Shown here: positions 18,655 through 27,205 of the stretch, piece by piece
How the letters are laid out: each line of letters begins with the position of its first letter
Numbering within the stretch: position 1 is the first letter of the stretch
NCBI RefSeq assembly: GCF_036511935.1
Contig: NZ_AP028878.1
Coordinates: forward strand, 5,146,001-5,210,000
Source: Marinobacter nanhaiticus D15-8W
GTDB lineage: Bacteria; Pseudomonadota; Gammaproteobacteria; Pseudomonadales; Oleiphilaceae
Direction: 5' to 3'
DNA: 64,000 nucleotides
Notes under the pieces: generated by a model
Databases searched by the model: none
What the model was told of the DNA's origin: nothing
What the model saw: the letters and a program-made list of their open reading frames with translations, nothing else
Program-made: the position numbers and the translations under genes

Positions 18655-18963
18655 ATGAGCATGACCGAAGCGCTGGACCAAAGTCAGTCCGGCCTGATGT
18701 CGCGCGTGCACCGCGCCATTCAATCTCACAAACTCAATCAGCGTACCGAGCAGACCTACCTGCACTGGATTACCCGTTACGTGGTTTTTCACGACCTGAA
18801 GGACCCGACAGATCTAGGCGATCAGGAGCAGCAGCTGTTCCTGGGGTACCTGCAACAACGGATGCGCGTTTCACGCGCTCGGCTAAACCAGGCCAAGCAG
18901 GCTCTCGCTTTCTTTTACGAGGAAGTGCTGGGGCAAATGCCACAGGCTGCACTCGCGGGCTAA
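18655..18963 (+). CDS. Stand-alone integrase N-terminal (SAM-like core-binding) domain protein
   Basis: The 102-residue product matches only the N-terminal DNA-binding domain of tyrosine recombinases, closest by eye to integron integrases (LNQRTEQTYLHWITRYVVFHDLKDPTDLGDQEQQLFL, then LNQAKQALAFFYEEVLGQ). The catalytic domain with its Arg-His-Arg-Tyr set is absent. The ORF ends cleanly and a minus-strand gene begins four bases later, so there is no room for a decayed remainder. It may be a remnant or a DNA-binding domain kept for another use. AGGA lies rather far (14 bases) from the ATG; a second ATG follows at 18661. Confidence 0.75.
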   Translation: MSMTEALDQSQSGLMSRVHRAIQSHKLNQRTEQTYLHWITRYVVFHDLKDPTDLGDQEQQLFLGYLQQRMRVSRARLNQAKQALAFFYEEVLGQMPQAALAG

Positions 18964-18966
18964 ATT

Positions 18967-19422
18967 CTAGCGATCCTGCAGGTTGGTATTCAGGGTGTCG
19001 TACGTGCGATTCTCGGGCGGCCGGATCACGTAGTTGTTGCCGAAAGTCTGCCCGGGAATACTCTTCGGGTTGCTGAAGCGGATTTCCACCGGAATTTCGT
19101 GGCGCCCAAGATCCGTGCGATCGTCCCGGGGCTGTAGCGCGAGCGGGTCGAGGAAATAGTCTTCGTCCGGCTGACTGACTGGCCGTGCCGGCACGCCGGC
19201 GGCAGGCGCCGCAAGACCACCTTCGATCACCGTATTGGACAAGGCGTCCTGATCCAGGGATTGAAACGGAATGGTGTGCATGGTCGACCGCTCTTCGTAA
19301 TCGAATACCTTCTCCTCACCCTCAGCCGCAGCGTTCTGTGCACTTGCGCCTGAACTACAGGCACAACCGAGCAGGACCGCTGCGAGATAAAATGACTGGC
19401 GATTGTGCTGGACGGAAAGCAT
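18967..19422 (-). CDS. Exported hypothetical protein
   Basis: I do not recognise a characterised family. Starting at the ATG at 19422 (AGGG about ten bases upstream), the 151-residue product has a signal sequence with a hydrophobic core and CACSSGASA near residues 20-28. That could be a lipoprotein site or a normal cleavage site. The mature part is polar, acidic and probably mostly unstructured, with Pro-rich DPLALQPRDDRTDLGRHEIP and a C-terminal IRFSNPKSIPGQTFGNNYVI stretch. Its 3' end faces the integrase-domain ORF. Confidence 0.6.
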   Translation of the reverse strand: MLSVQHNRQSFYLAAVLLGCACSSGASAQNAAAEGEEKVFDYEERSTMHTIPFQSLDQDALSNTVIEGGLAAPAAGVPARPVSQPDEDYFLDPLALQPRDDRTDLGRHEIPVEIRFSNPKSIPGQTFGNNYVIRPPENRTYDTLNTNLQDR

Positions 19423-19649
19423 GACCGAATCCCTGGAGCTATTGCGCGACGATACCGTCGCCGGGCTTGCGACTGTCATCAATGACGTCATAACGACGGT
19501 TATTGAACAGTTTATCGCCAATTAAAGCGGCAGGTTTAACTATTCGCCAGAATTGTGACTCCGGTCACCTGGCCTTCGGTGGTTGTCCTCTTCGGACAAA
19601 TTCCCGTGGCGACAACGCACCGTGGGGGCAATTATAGCGGGTGAAAAAC

Positions 19650-20159
19650 TTATAGCGGCGACGCCTCATAGCGAATGTCGACGATGATGTAGTTCATCAA
19701 CCCATCGGGTGCGCGGAACTCGATCTCGTCGTCCAGGCGGCGGCCCAGCAGCGCCCGCGCCAGGGGCGCATCGATACTGAGATAGCCCTTGGACAAATCG
19801 AATTCATCAGGTCCTACCAGACGGTAGTTGCGGGTTTCGCCGTCGTCGTCCTCCAACGTCACCCAGGCGCCGAAGAACACGCGGCCGGTATCATCCGGCA
19901 ACCGATCCACCACCGTCAGTTCATCCAGACGCTTGGTCAGGAAGCGAACCCGGCGATCGATTTCCCGCAGTTGCTTCTTGCCGTAGATGTACTCCGCATT
20001 CTCGGAGCGATCGCCCAGCGCTGCTGCGTCCCGTACCGCCTGGGTGACTTCTGGGCGCTTTTCCTTCCACAGGTAGCGCAGCTCCTCGCGCAGGGCACGC
20101 TCGCCCTCCGGCGTGATATAGCGGGCGCGGCCGCGTCCGGCCGCCGGTTTCTGTGCCAT
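19650..20159 (-). CDS. greB: Transcription elongation factor GreB
   Basis: GreB enters the RNA polymerase secondary channel and stimulates cleavage of backtracked RNA. The 169 residues show the coiled-coil N-terminal domain with the tip motif GDRSENAEYIYGKKQLREIDRRVRFL, where Asp and Glu act at the polymerase active site, and a C-terminal FKBP-like domain. The Y-I-Y-G-K-K context is typical of GreB rather than GreA. It is a single gene; a small unit with its own terminator lies upstream on the same strand. Confidence 0.96.
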   Translation of the reverse strand: MAQKPAAGRGRARYITPEGERALREELRYLWKEKRPEVTQAVRDAAALGDRSENAEYIYGKKQLREIDRRVRFLTKRLDELTVVDRLPDDTGRVFFGAWVTLEDDDGETRNYRLVGPDEFDLSKGYLSIDAPLARALLGRRLDDEIEFRAPDGLMNYIIVDIRYEASPL

Positions 20160-20252
20160 CAGTAAGGTCCTTTGCCGAAATAGCGATTCTGGCGCCGAAA
20201 GATTGTCTCACGCAACCGCAAGGACAACCTCCGTTCCCAAACCCGCAGGCAT

Positions 20253-20278
20253 AAAAAAACCCCGCTGGTGGGCGGGGT
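20253..20278 (-). terminator. Rho-independent terminator of the small unit upstream of greB
   Basis: Read on the minus strand, CCCCGCC and GGCGGGG-type arms (with a short CACCA loop) are followed by seven T residues. It cannot serve greB, whose start lies about 95 bases further downstream. It would end a transcript that begins around 20,480 and contains the 22-codon ORF. Confidence 0.75.
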
Positions 20279-20351
20279 CAAGGCTAGCGCTGTGCTGGAG
20301 GGAGCAACAGCCATGCGGAAGGGATTCCACACCGGCTATTGCCTTACTCGA

Positions 20352-20420
20352 CTATTTCCATTCTCCATACCTGGCCTTACACCGGGGTGGCCGTGCAATT
20401 ACACTTTTTTCAGGTGCCAT
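20352..20420 (-). CDS. Candidate 22-residue small protein
   Basis: An ATG at 20420 is preceded six bases earlier by AAGGAG, a strong ribosome binding site, and the frame runs 22 codons to TAG. The peptide starts MAPEKSVIARPP and ends with YGEWK; it is basic, with one Cys and two Pro-rich turns, and I know no family for it. The ORF lies between two 18-bp direct repeats upstream and a rho-independent terminator about 75 bases downstream. A possible promoter has TAGAAT at 20482-20487 with a poor, 19-base-spaced TTGCGC. Whether the transcript acts as a peptide gene, leader or small RNA cannot be told. Confidence 0.45.
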   Translation of the reverse strand: MAPEKSVIARPPRCKARYGEWK

Positions 20421-20427
20421 CGTCACT

Positions 20428-20464
20428 CCTTGTGCGCCTATACACCCCTTGTACGCCTATGCAC
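20428..20464. repeat. Two 18-bp direct repeats, 19-bp period
   Basis: CCTTGTGCGCCTATACAC (20428-20445) and CCTTGTACGCCTATGCAC (20447-20464) match at 16 of 18 positions. They lie in the presumed leader of the 22-codon ORF, and the proximal copy holds its AAGGAG site on the minus strand. The function is unknown. Confidence 0.6.
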
Positions 20465-20635
20465 GCCGTTTTAGGTTGAGCATTCTAGAAAGGCGCCATA
20501 AAGTCAGCGCAAATCGTCCAGCGTGTCCCGGGCCCCTCGACGGGCTGCCCAAACGGCCAGCCAAGCCCCGCCGGTCCGGTATCGCTTTGTAAGATCTGTT
20601 CCTTGCGAGAACAGCTTGTAAGAAAGGAGCTATGG

Positions 20636-20869
20636 ATGAACGCCAAGAAACTGCTGGATGTCGCCCTGAACGGTCTCGATGCCGTGGGCTACCAACTGGA
20701 CCACTACGGCATAACCAGCAAGGTCAACCGCCACACGCTGATTGCCTTGGCCATGGCCGAGCAGAAACACCTGGAAGGGGAATGGGACAGCCTGCAGGCA
20801 CGCTATGGCAGCCAGATTCGTTTCGTTGAAGGCGTCGCTGGACGGATTCGCGGCATCGTCCGCATCTGA
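20636..20869 (+). CDS. Small hypothetical protein
   Basis: A 77-residue protein I cannot assign to a known family. Its start, the ATG at 20636, has AAAGGAG about seven bases upstream; an ATG four bases earlier is in another frame. The sequence looks soluble and helical (NAKKLLDVALNGLDAVGYQLDHYG), with basic ends and no membrane segment or signal. A good hairpin terminator follows the stop, so it looks like a one-gene transcript facing the histidine kinase gene. Confidence 0.6.
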   Translation: MNAKKLLDVALNGLDAVGYQLDHYGITSKVNRHTLIALAMAEQKHLEGEWDSLQARYGSQIRFVEGVAGRIRGIVRI

Positions 20870-20882
20870 ACCGTCGCAGGCC

Positions 20883-20923
20883 CGGGCAGCATCAAACCTG
20901 ACGCATGCTGCCCGATTCTTCTT
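20883..20923 (+). terminator. Rho-independent terminator after the small hypothetical gene
   Basis: CGGGCAGCAT (20883-20892) pairs with ATGCTGCCCG (20905-20914) around a 12-base loop and is followed by ATTCTTCTT. It starts 14 bases after the plus-strand stop and overlaps the end of the convergent kinase gene. Confidence 0.7.
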
Positions 20924-22385
20924 CACTGCCGGACTTGTCCGACGACTCGCCAGGCGGCAACTGCCCTTGTTGACTGCGTAGCACTTTGCGCTTCAATGGC
21001 CGGTAGAGAGGAAGGTACACCTTGACCGACAGCCCCGGATTTTCCTCGCCTGGTCGCCGGTCCGTTAACTCGATTCGTCCCTGGTGAATTTCGGTGACCG
21101 CACTGACCAGACTCAAACCCAATCCGTTGCCCGGTAACGAGCGGCTCTTGCCGACCCGATAGAAGCGCTGGAAGACATTGTCCTTCTCGCTGTCAGGAAT
21201 ACCTATACCACTGTCGCTGACCTCAAGCACAGCCTCCCCTTCAACAGTCTCGACGGCCACACGAATGTCACCGGCCTCCGGCGTGTACTTGATCGCGTTG
21301 TCGATCAGGTTGCTCACCATCTGGAACAGCAGGTCCCGGTCACCTTCGATCTTCACATCCTGACTGATGGCCTGCTCGAAGGTCTGGTCCTTGTCTTCGG
21401 CCACCGCTTCATAGAGTTCGCAGGCATCGGCGACCAGCTCGCCCAGGGAAATCTCGGTCTTGTCAGCGGCATTGCCCCGGGTTTCCAGGCGAGCAATACG
21501 CAGCAAGGCGTTAAAGGTGGCCAGCAGCTGGTCCGCTTCGGCCACGGCCTTGGCCGCCTGGTCCCGGGCCTCGTCGTTATCCACCGCCATCAACGTATTT
21601 TCCAGCTGGTTACGCAACCGGGTTAGGGGCGTGCGCAGATCGTGGGCGATGCTGTCAGAAACGTGGCGGATGCCTTCCATCAGGTACACGATGCGGTCGA
21701 GCATCTGGTTGAGGTTTTCCGCGAGCTGATCGAAATCGTCGCTGGTGCCACGGGTGGGGATCCGAAGGGACAGATGACCATTCATGATACGCCGGGAGAT
21801 GGCGTTGATCACCTCGATACGCTTGGTCGTACTGCGGCTCATCATGAAGCCACCCAATAGTGCCAGGGCCAACGTAATACCCATACCCCAGTTGATCGCC
21901 CGCTCGATCAGCCGTTTAAGGGTCGTCAGCTCCTGGACGTCTCGCCCAACCAACAGGCGCAGACCGCCCTGGACCTCGAATACCCGGGCCCGGGCCAAGC
22001 GTTCGGAACCCTTCCAGCCCACACTGTCATCCAGGGTGAAATTAATCCAGCCGTTCTGAACCTGAGCCTCTTCCGGCCAGGTACTCAGGTTGCCGGCCAG
22101 TTTGAGGTAGTCGTCGGTCGCCAGCAGGTAGAGGGATTTGGCATTGGGATCCCGGGAGACCCGCTCCCGGATGATCGTGATCAGGCCGTTGATGCCTCGC
22201 CCACGGTATTGCTCGGCCAGACCGGCGATCTCCGCCTCAATGGTTTCGTCCGTCTGTTCGGTCATGAAACCGGCGGTGCGCCAGTAGATAAAAGCCAGCA
22301 ATAGGAACACGGAGGTGGCGAACACCACCATGTAGAGCAAGGCCAGCTGAAAGGTGGAGGTTTTTAGCTGACTAAGTATCTTCAC
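20892..22385 (-). CDS. Membrane sensor histidine kinase, HAMP type
   Basis: Two-component sensor. I place the start at a GTG at 22385 overlapping the end of the response-regulator gene by 14 bases; an ATG at 22454 would add 23 Arg/Cys-rich residues read from within that gene. The 497-residue product has membrane segments at about residues 10-32 and 165-185, a periplasmic domain of about 130 residues between them, then HAMP. The kinase core has the H box SIAHDLRTPLTRL, N box NLIDNAIKY, and G boxes DSGIGI and GNGLGLSL. The tail (about 470-497) is Ser/Glu-rich. The signal is unknown. Confidence 0.93.
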   Translation of the reverse strand: MKILSQLKTSTFQLALLYMVVFATSVFLLLAFIYWRTAGFMTEQTDETIEAEIAGLAEQYRGRGINGLITIIRERVSRDPNAKSLYLLATDDYLKLAGNLSTWPEEAQVQNGWINFTLDDSVGWKGSERLARARVFEVQGGLRLLVGRDVQELTTLKRLIERAINWGMGITLALALLGGFMMSRSTTKRIEVINAISRRIMNGHLSLRIPTRGTSDDFDQLAENLNQMLDRIVYLMEGIRHVSDSIAHDLRTPLTRLRNQLENTLMAVDNDEARDQAAKAVAEADQLLATFNALLRIARLETRGNAADKTEISLGELVADACELYEAVAEDKDQTFEQAISQDVKIEGDRDLLFQMVSNLIDNAIKYTPEAGDIRVAVETVEGEAVLEVSDSGIGIPDSEKDNVFQRFYRVGKSRSLPGNGLGLSLVSAVTEIHQGRIELTDRRPGEENPGLSVKVYLPLYRPLKRKVLRSQQGQLPPGESSDKSGSEEESGSMRQV

Positions 22386-23052
22386 GCAACATGTATCCCG
22401 CGCCTCTAACCGTCTGCAGCAGCGGCGTCTCGAATTCCTTGTCGATCTTTGCACGCAGGCGGCTGATGTGCACGTCGATCACGTTGGTTTGCGGATCGAA
22501 GTGGTAGTCCCAGACTTTTTCCAGCAGCATGGTGCGCGTCACCACCTGCCCGGCATTTCGCATGAGATATTCCAGAAGACGGAACTCACGCGGTTGCACG
22601 TCGATGTTCTGGCCAGCGCGCTTGACAGTGCGAGCCAACAGATCCATTTCCAGATCGGCTACACGCAGCACGGTCTCGGTTTCCGGCGCCTGGCGGTTGC
22701 GGCGCACCAGGGCGTCGATCCGGGCCAGCAATTCGGTAAAGGAGAACGGCTTCGTGAGGTAATCATCGCCACCACCCCGCAGGCCTTCGACGCGGTCGTC
22801 CACGTCCCCCAAGGCACTGAGGATCAGCACCGGTACGCTGTTGCCCGTGGCGCGTACAGTCTTGATGATGTTCAGACCGTCCATGCCCGGCAACATCCGG
22901 TCGACAATCATGATGTCGTAGTCCTCGCTGGCTGCCAGCATCAGACCATCCTTACCGTCCGCCGCGTGATCCACAACGAAGTCAGACTCCTTCAGACCCT
23001 TGACGAGGTAGGTTGCTACGTCATGATCGTCTTCAATTACCAGCGCTCTCAC
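22372..23052 (-). CDS. OmpR/PhoB-family response regulator
   Basis: Receiver domain at residues 1-115 with acidic pocket E7-D8-D9, phospho-acceptor Asp51 (MIVDRMLPGMDG) and switch Lys near 101 (LTKPFSFTELLARI). A winged-helix DNA-binding domain (about 130-225) ends in TVRGAGYML, which marks OmpR-type regulators. It is co-transcribed with the kinase gene that overlaps its 3' end. By eye it resembles the QseB/PmrA/CzcR group, but the target genes cannot be named from sequence. Confidence 0.95.
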   Translation of the reverse strand: MRALVIEDDHDVATYLVKGLKESDFVVDHAADGKDGLMLAASEDYDIMIVDRMLPGMDGLNIIKTVRATGNSVPVLILSALGDVDDRVEGLRGGGDDYLTKPFSFTELLARIDALVRRNRQAPETETVLRVADLEMDLLARTVKRAGQNIDVQPREFRLLEYLMRNAGQVVTRTMLLEKVWDYHFDPQTNVIDVHISRLRAKIDKEFETPLLQTVRGAGYMLREDT

Positions 23053-23226
23053 CGGTCAGCCTCCCGCTATGCGTGAATTGAACGACTACAGAGTACGAAT
23101 CAGCACCTTAAACAGCCAGTTAACATCTTGTAAGAGGGTGTCGCAATTGGCGACGGTCAGCACATGGCGACGCAATCCGCGCCGATTGGATCGCCGTTGC
23201 ACGAAACTGATCGCCATAGCCTCTGA

Positions 23227-24012
23227 CTAACTCGCTGTTGCCGACTTTAGCCAGCTGAGGGTTTCCGGTGTAGCCACCGACGGATGATACTCGGCACTGA
23301 CCCACCCACTATAGCCCATCCTGTCCAACGCGCTGAAAATAGAACCAAAATTGATCTCGCCGGTTCCCGGCTCGTGGCGCCCCGGGTTGTCTGCAAACTG
23401 GATATGGCCGATGCGGTCCAGGTGCCGCTCGATACTGCGTACCAGGTCCCCGGACATGATCTGCATGTGATAGATATCATACTGCAAACGGATATTAGGT
23501 TCGCCTGTGGCATCGATAACCGCCAGGGCTGTCTCTGCGGTATCCAGGACGAAACCGGGCATATCCACCCGAGTGTTTATGGCTTCCACCATCAAGGTGA
23601 TGCCCTCCGGAGCGAGCTTGCGAGCCGCGCGGCGAAGGTTTTCCACCAACGTATCCCGGGCTTCGGACTCCGTCAGACTCTCAGGCCTCAACCCTGCGAG
23701 ACAGTTGATCTGGCGGCACCCCAGTACCCGGGCGTACTCAAGCGCCTGGCCCAGCCCATCCTCGAACTCGGCAGTCCGGCCAGGCAGACAGGCGATACCC
23801 CGTTCTCCCGCGTCCCAGTCTCCTGGCGGCAGGTTGAACAGAACCTGGGTCAGGCCATTGTCGACGAGTCGGTCGCGTAACTCCTGCGCCGGCCAGGAAT
23901 AGGGAAACAGGTATTCCACGCCGAGGAACCCGTCCCGGGCTGCAGCAACAAAGCGTTCAAGAAAGGGAAGCTCGGGATAGAGTAATGACAGGTTCGCTGC
24001 GAAATTGGGCAC
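23227..24012 (-). CDS. hyi: Hydroxypyruvate isomerase family protein
   Basis: Xylose-isomerase-like TIM barrel enzyme that interconverts hydroxypyruvate and tartronate semialdehyde. The 261 residues (family about 260) begin MPNFAANLSLLYPELPFLERF. They keep the two expected acidic catalytic sites, in VEAINTRVDMPGF and SAEYHPS, together with YDIYHMQIMSGDL. Its ATG lies three bases after the stop of the glxR-like gene, so the two are co-transcribed. The related OtnI enzymes act on 2-oxotetronate, so the exact substrate is uncertain. Confidence 0.88.
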   Translation of the reverse strand: MPNFAANLSLLYPELPFLERFVAAARDGFLGVEYLFPYSWPAQELRDRLVDNGLTQVLFNLPPGDWDAGERGIACLPGRTAEFEDGLGQALEYARVLGCRQINCLAGLRPESLTESEARDTLVENLRRAARKLAPEGITLMVEAINTRVDMPGFVLDTAETALAVIDATGEPNIRLQYDIYHMQIMSGDLVRSIERHLDRIGHIQFADNPGRHEPGTGEINFGSIFSALDRMGYSGWVSAEYHPSVATPETLSWLKSATAS

Positions 24013-24015
24013 GGC

Positions 24016-24939
24016 CTACTCCTCAAATCGCGATTTAGCCCGGGCGGGCAAAACCGGCTGGGTCAACTGCACGCCGTTGAGATGTTCCAGCGCCAGCAAC
24101 AGACCGCTGTGGTCCGTTTCGCCATGACCGTTAGCCACGAGATTGAGGTATTCGTCGTGGACACGCTGAGCCAAGGGCAAGGTCAATCCCTCGGCCCGGG
24201 CCTCGTCGAGGATCATGCGCATATCCTTGAGCTGGATGCGGGAGGGTCCTCCGGGCTCGAACCGGCGGTCGATCATACGCTGGCCATGGAGATCGAGTAT
24301 CCGGCTGCCTGCGAAGCCCCCCATCAGCGCTTCACGCACTGCTGCAGGATCGGCGCCCCCCTGAGCTGCCAGTAGGAGGGCTTCGGAGACGGCACCGATG
24401 GTGATGCCGACGATTGCCTGGTTGGCGAGCTTCGCCAGTTGGCCCGCACCGGCCGGACCGATATGCGTGACCCGACCGAGCGCCTCTAATACTGGACGCA
24501 CCTGCTCGAGCAGGTCGCTCTTGCCACCCACCATGATACTGAGATTGGCATCTGCCGCCCCGACCGTACCGCCGGAGACCGGCGCATCCAGGTAACCCAC
24601 GGACTTGGCGCCACAGCGCCCGGCATGATCGCGGGCGGTCGATGGCTGCACCGAACTCATGTCAATAACGACGGCTCCCGGGCGCAAGTGATCGATGACG
24701 CCTTGCTCCACCAGGATGTCATGCACCACCTGACTGTTTTCCAGCATGGTGATCAACACATCGGCACTTTGCGCCGCATCGGCCGGAGAAGCGGCAATAG
24801 CAGCCCGTTCCGCGAAGGGTTCACATTTGGCACGCGTGCGGTTCCAGAGGGTCATGGGGTAACCGGCCGCGAGCAGGTTCTCCACCATGGGCGCGCCCAT
24901 CAGCCCTAGTCCGAGGAATGCGATGCGAGGTTGCGTCAT
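24016..24939 (-). CDS. glxR: 2-hydroxy-3-oxopropionate (tartronate semialdehyde) reductase-like protein
   Basis: Member of the beta-hydroxyacid dehydrogenase family. The 307-residue protein (start ATG 24939) has an N-terminal Rossmann motif GLGLMGAPM for NAD(P), the substrate-binding DAPVSGGTVGA, and the catalytic Lys in GAGQLAKLANQ (near 171). Pairing with hyi supports conversion of tartronate semialdehyde to glycerate. No glyoxylate carboligase or glycerate kinase gene is next to it. A 3-hydroxyisobutyrate dehydrogenase role is the alternative. Confidence 0.85.
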   Translation of the reverse strand: MTQPRIAFLGLGLMGAPMVENLLAAGYPMTLWNRTRAKCEPFAERAAIAASPADAAQSADVLITMLENSQVVHDILVEQGVIDHLRPGAVVIDMSSVQPSTARDHAGRCGAKSVGYLDAPVSGGTVGAADANLSIMVGGKSDLLEQVRPVLEALGRVTHIGPAGAGQLAKLANQAIVGITIGAVSEALLLAAQGGADPAAVREALMGGFAGSRILDLHGQRMIDRRFEPGGPSRIQLKDMRMILDEARAEGLTLPLAQRVHDEYLNLVANGHGETDHSGLLLALEHLNGVQLTQPVLPARAKSRFEE

Positions 24940-25020
24940 ATCACCAAGGGTCCAATCCGAGTCAAACCCCGATGATACCCAATCGGGCCGACGAAAAAAT
25001 GCCAATACACGCTATGGCCT

Positions 25021-25058
25021 GAAACAAAAACGCCACCGCTCCAAAGAGCCGTGGCGTT
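25021..25058 (-). terminator. Rho-independent terminator after rpoH
   Basis: On the minus strand AACGCCAC pairs with GTGGCGTT, extended by an inner GCTC/GAGC stem, and is followed by TTTGTTT. It begins about 30 bases after the rpoH stop. Confidence 0.8.
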
Positions 25059-25087
25059 CAGGTAAGACGCTGAAGTTAAGTTAGCAA

Positions 25088-25954
25088 TCAGGCCGCTTCA
25101 GGTTCGCCCATGTGCAGACGAATCTTCTTCATCGCATTCTTCTCCAACTGACGAATCCGCTCAGCAGAGACTCCGTACTTATCAGCCAGCTCATGCAGCG
25201 TGGACTTGCTCTCCGTCAACCAGCGCTCGCGCAGGATATCCTGGCTACGCTCGTCGAGACTGGACAGCGCATTCAGCAGACGGCTGTTGGAATCTTCCGT
25301 CCAATCGGACTGCTCCAACTGGGTGGCTGGATCGCTCCGGCGGTCCTCCAGGTAATAGGCTGGCGCCTGGTACGCAGTGTCGTCATCATCATCCATCGGA
25401 CCATCGAATGCGGTGTCTTGGGACGCCAGACGGCCTTCCATTTCACGTACGACCCGAGGCTCGACACCCAGATCCTCAGCAACGGCTTTCAGCTCATCCT
25501 GGGACAACCAGGCCAGACGCTTCTTCTGGCTACGCAGGTTGAAGAACAGCTTGCGCTGGGCCTTCGTGGTTGCAACCTTGACGATCCGCCAATTGCGCAG
25601 GATAAACTCGTGAATTTCTGCCTTGATCCAGTGAACGGCAAACGAAACCAGCCGCACACCGTAATCCGGATTGAAACGCTTGACCGCCTTCATCAGTCCA
25701 ACGTTACCTTCCTGGATCAGGTCCGATTGTGCCAAGCCATAGCCGGAATAACTGCGGGCAATATGGACAACAAACCGCAGATGTGAAAGAACCAGACGAC
25801 GGGCGGCTTCAAGATCATTGTCATGATGCAGACGCTCCGCCAATTCCTTTTCCTCTGCGGCCGACAGCATCGGGATGCTGCTCGCGGCCTGGACATAGGC
25901 CTCGAGGTTCGCACCCGGAACCATTCGATCTGTCAATTGTAAGCTCGTACCCAT
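25088..25954 (-). CDS. rpoH: Heat-shock sigma factor RpoH (sigma-32)
   Basis: Directs RNA polymerase to heat-shock promoters. The 288-residue product starts at the ATG at 25954, with GGAGG about six bases upstream. It contains the RpoH box QRKLFFNLR and the region 2 core [39 protein letters not shown]. Region 4 has [26 protein letters not shown] good sigma-70 promoter lies 30 bases upstream and a terminator follows, so it can be transcribed alone although ftsX and ftsE precede it on the same strand, as in many gammaproteobacteria. Confidence 0.97.
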   Translation of the reverse strand: MGTSLQLTDRMVPGANLEAYVQAASSIPMLSAAEEKELAERLHHDNDLEAARRLVLSHLRFVVHIARSYSGYGLAQSDLIQEGNVGLMKAVKRFNPDYGVRLVSFAVHWIKAEIHEFILRNWRIVKVATTKAQRKLFFNLRSQKKRLAWLSQDELKAVAEDLGVEPRVVREMEGRLASQDTAFDGPMDDDDDTAYQAPAYYLEDRRSDPATQLEQSDWTEDSNSRLLNALSSLDERSQDILRERWLTESKSTLHELADKYGVSAERIRQLEKNAMKKIRLHMGEPEAA

Positions 25955-25983
25955 GCTTTTCCTCCGCAACGTGGCGACCCACT

Positions 25984-26012
25984 AATATAGCAGGCAGTAC
26001 TAAGACCGCCAA
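25984..26012 (-). promoter_or_regulatory. Sigma-70 promoter candidate for rpoH
   Basis: On the minus strand, TTGGCG (26007-26012) and TATATT (25984-25989) are separated by exactly 17 bases and end 29 bases before the rpoH ATG, leaving a short leader. The rest of the 25955-26209 gap shows no ORF. Confidence 0.6.
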
Positions 26013-26209
26013 GCCGCCATAAAGTTCCCTGAGTTGCGCCCTCAAACCTTTTATCAGGCCTTGAAATACAAGGCTTCGAATCCATTAAGGCTTTAACCCA
26101 TCACTCCAAACACACTACATGGGCGACAAACTTCAGGAGAACACCTGTGTTAATTTATTTCTACCGCCGCCAGCCCGACCTGGCCATACGGTGAACCCGA
26201 AACGCCGGA

Positions 26210-27205
26210 TCAGCGGCTGGCTTCGATCTGGCTCGGTTCTATTGCATCCAGATGCCGCTTGACCGCCAACCAGGCCCCCAACCAACCCAGGGCCACCGCA
26301 ATGATCAGGAGCGCGAGCGTGCCATCCCATGACAGGCCAGTAAGCTCGAACTGGCTGCGATACAGACTTGCCAGCCGCTCAACAGGCCCGCTCATCCACC
26401 AGAGGGTCGCCTGCAGCAGGAGAAACGCCACAATCCCGCCACCCAGGCCATACCAGATACCGGTGTAGAGAAACGGTCGGCGCACAAACGTATCGGTACC
26501 GCCCACCAGCTTGGCGACCAGGATTTCATCCCGCCGGTTTTCGATGGCCAGACGGATGGTGTTGCCGATGACCAGGATCACCGCCGCCGCCAGCAACAGG
26601 CCCAGGGCCCAGACACCACGACCCAGCAGATCGGTAATTGTGTTCAGTCGCTGCAGCCATCCCAGGTCGACCTGTACTCGCGCTACGGAATCCAGCGACT
26701 CCAGTGAATCCACAAGCCGCTGCATACCCTGTGTATTGCGGACCTCCGGACTGGGAGTGAGCAACAGTGTGTGCGGGAGCGGATTCTCATCCAGATAGTC
26801 GAGGGCGTCAGCCAGACCTGATGAGGCGCGGAATTCGGCCAGGGCTTCTTCCCGGGTGATGACTGCCACATCGGTAACGTCCTTGCGGCTGGCTACCTGG
26901 ACTCGCAGGCGATCCAACTGTTCCGTACTGGCGCCCTGCTCCATATAGAGCGTCACCCGCGCCGTACTTTCCCAGCCGGCACTGACCCCCTGGAGACTGG
27001 ACAGAAGCAGCAGCAGTCCAACCGGTAAAGCTAACGCAATCCCCATCACCAACCAGGTCATCAGACTGGCAATAGGGGAACGCCAAAGACGGAGAGCGCT
27101 ATCATGAGCGGTCTTGCGATGATGCAGGAAGTAGCTTTCCAGCAGTTGCCGCCACGGTGACCGGGCTGCGGCTGCACCTCGCCGAGATGGGCGTTCAGTG
27201 GCCAT
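26210..27205 (-). CDS. ftsX: Cell division protein FtsX
   Basis: Membrane subunit of the FtsEX complex, which couples cytokinesis to control of septal peptidoglycan amidases. The 331 residues have a basic cytoplasmic N-terminus, a first membrane segment at about 48-72, a periplasmic domain (about 75-195) and three C-terminal membrane segments (near 205-225, 255-275 and 300-322). GRGVWALGLLLAAAVILVIGNTIRLAIENRRDEI is a typical FtsX stretch. Its start overlaps the end of ftsE by 11 bases, which indicates coupling. Confidence 0.95.
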   Translation of the reverse strand: MATERPSRRGAAAARSPWRQLLESYFLHHRKTAHDSALRLWRSPIASLMTWLVMGIALALPVGLLLLLSSLQGVSAGWESTARVTLYMEQGASTEQLDRLRVQVASRKDVTDVAVITREEALAEFRASSGLADALDYLDENPLPHTLLLTPSPEVRNTQGMQRLVDSLESLDSVARVQVDLGWLQRLNTITDLLGRGVWALGLLLAAAVILVIGNTIRLAIENRRDEILVAKLVGGTDTFVRRPFLYTGIWYGLGGGIVAFLLLQATLWWMSGPVERLASLYRSQFELTGLSWDGTLALLIIAVALGWLGAWLAVKRHLDAIEPSQIEASR

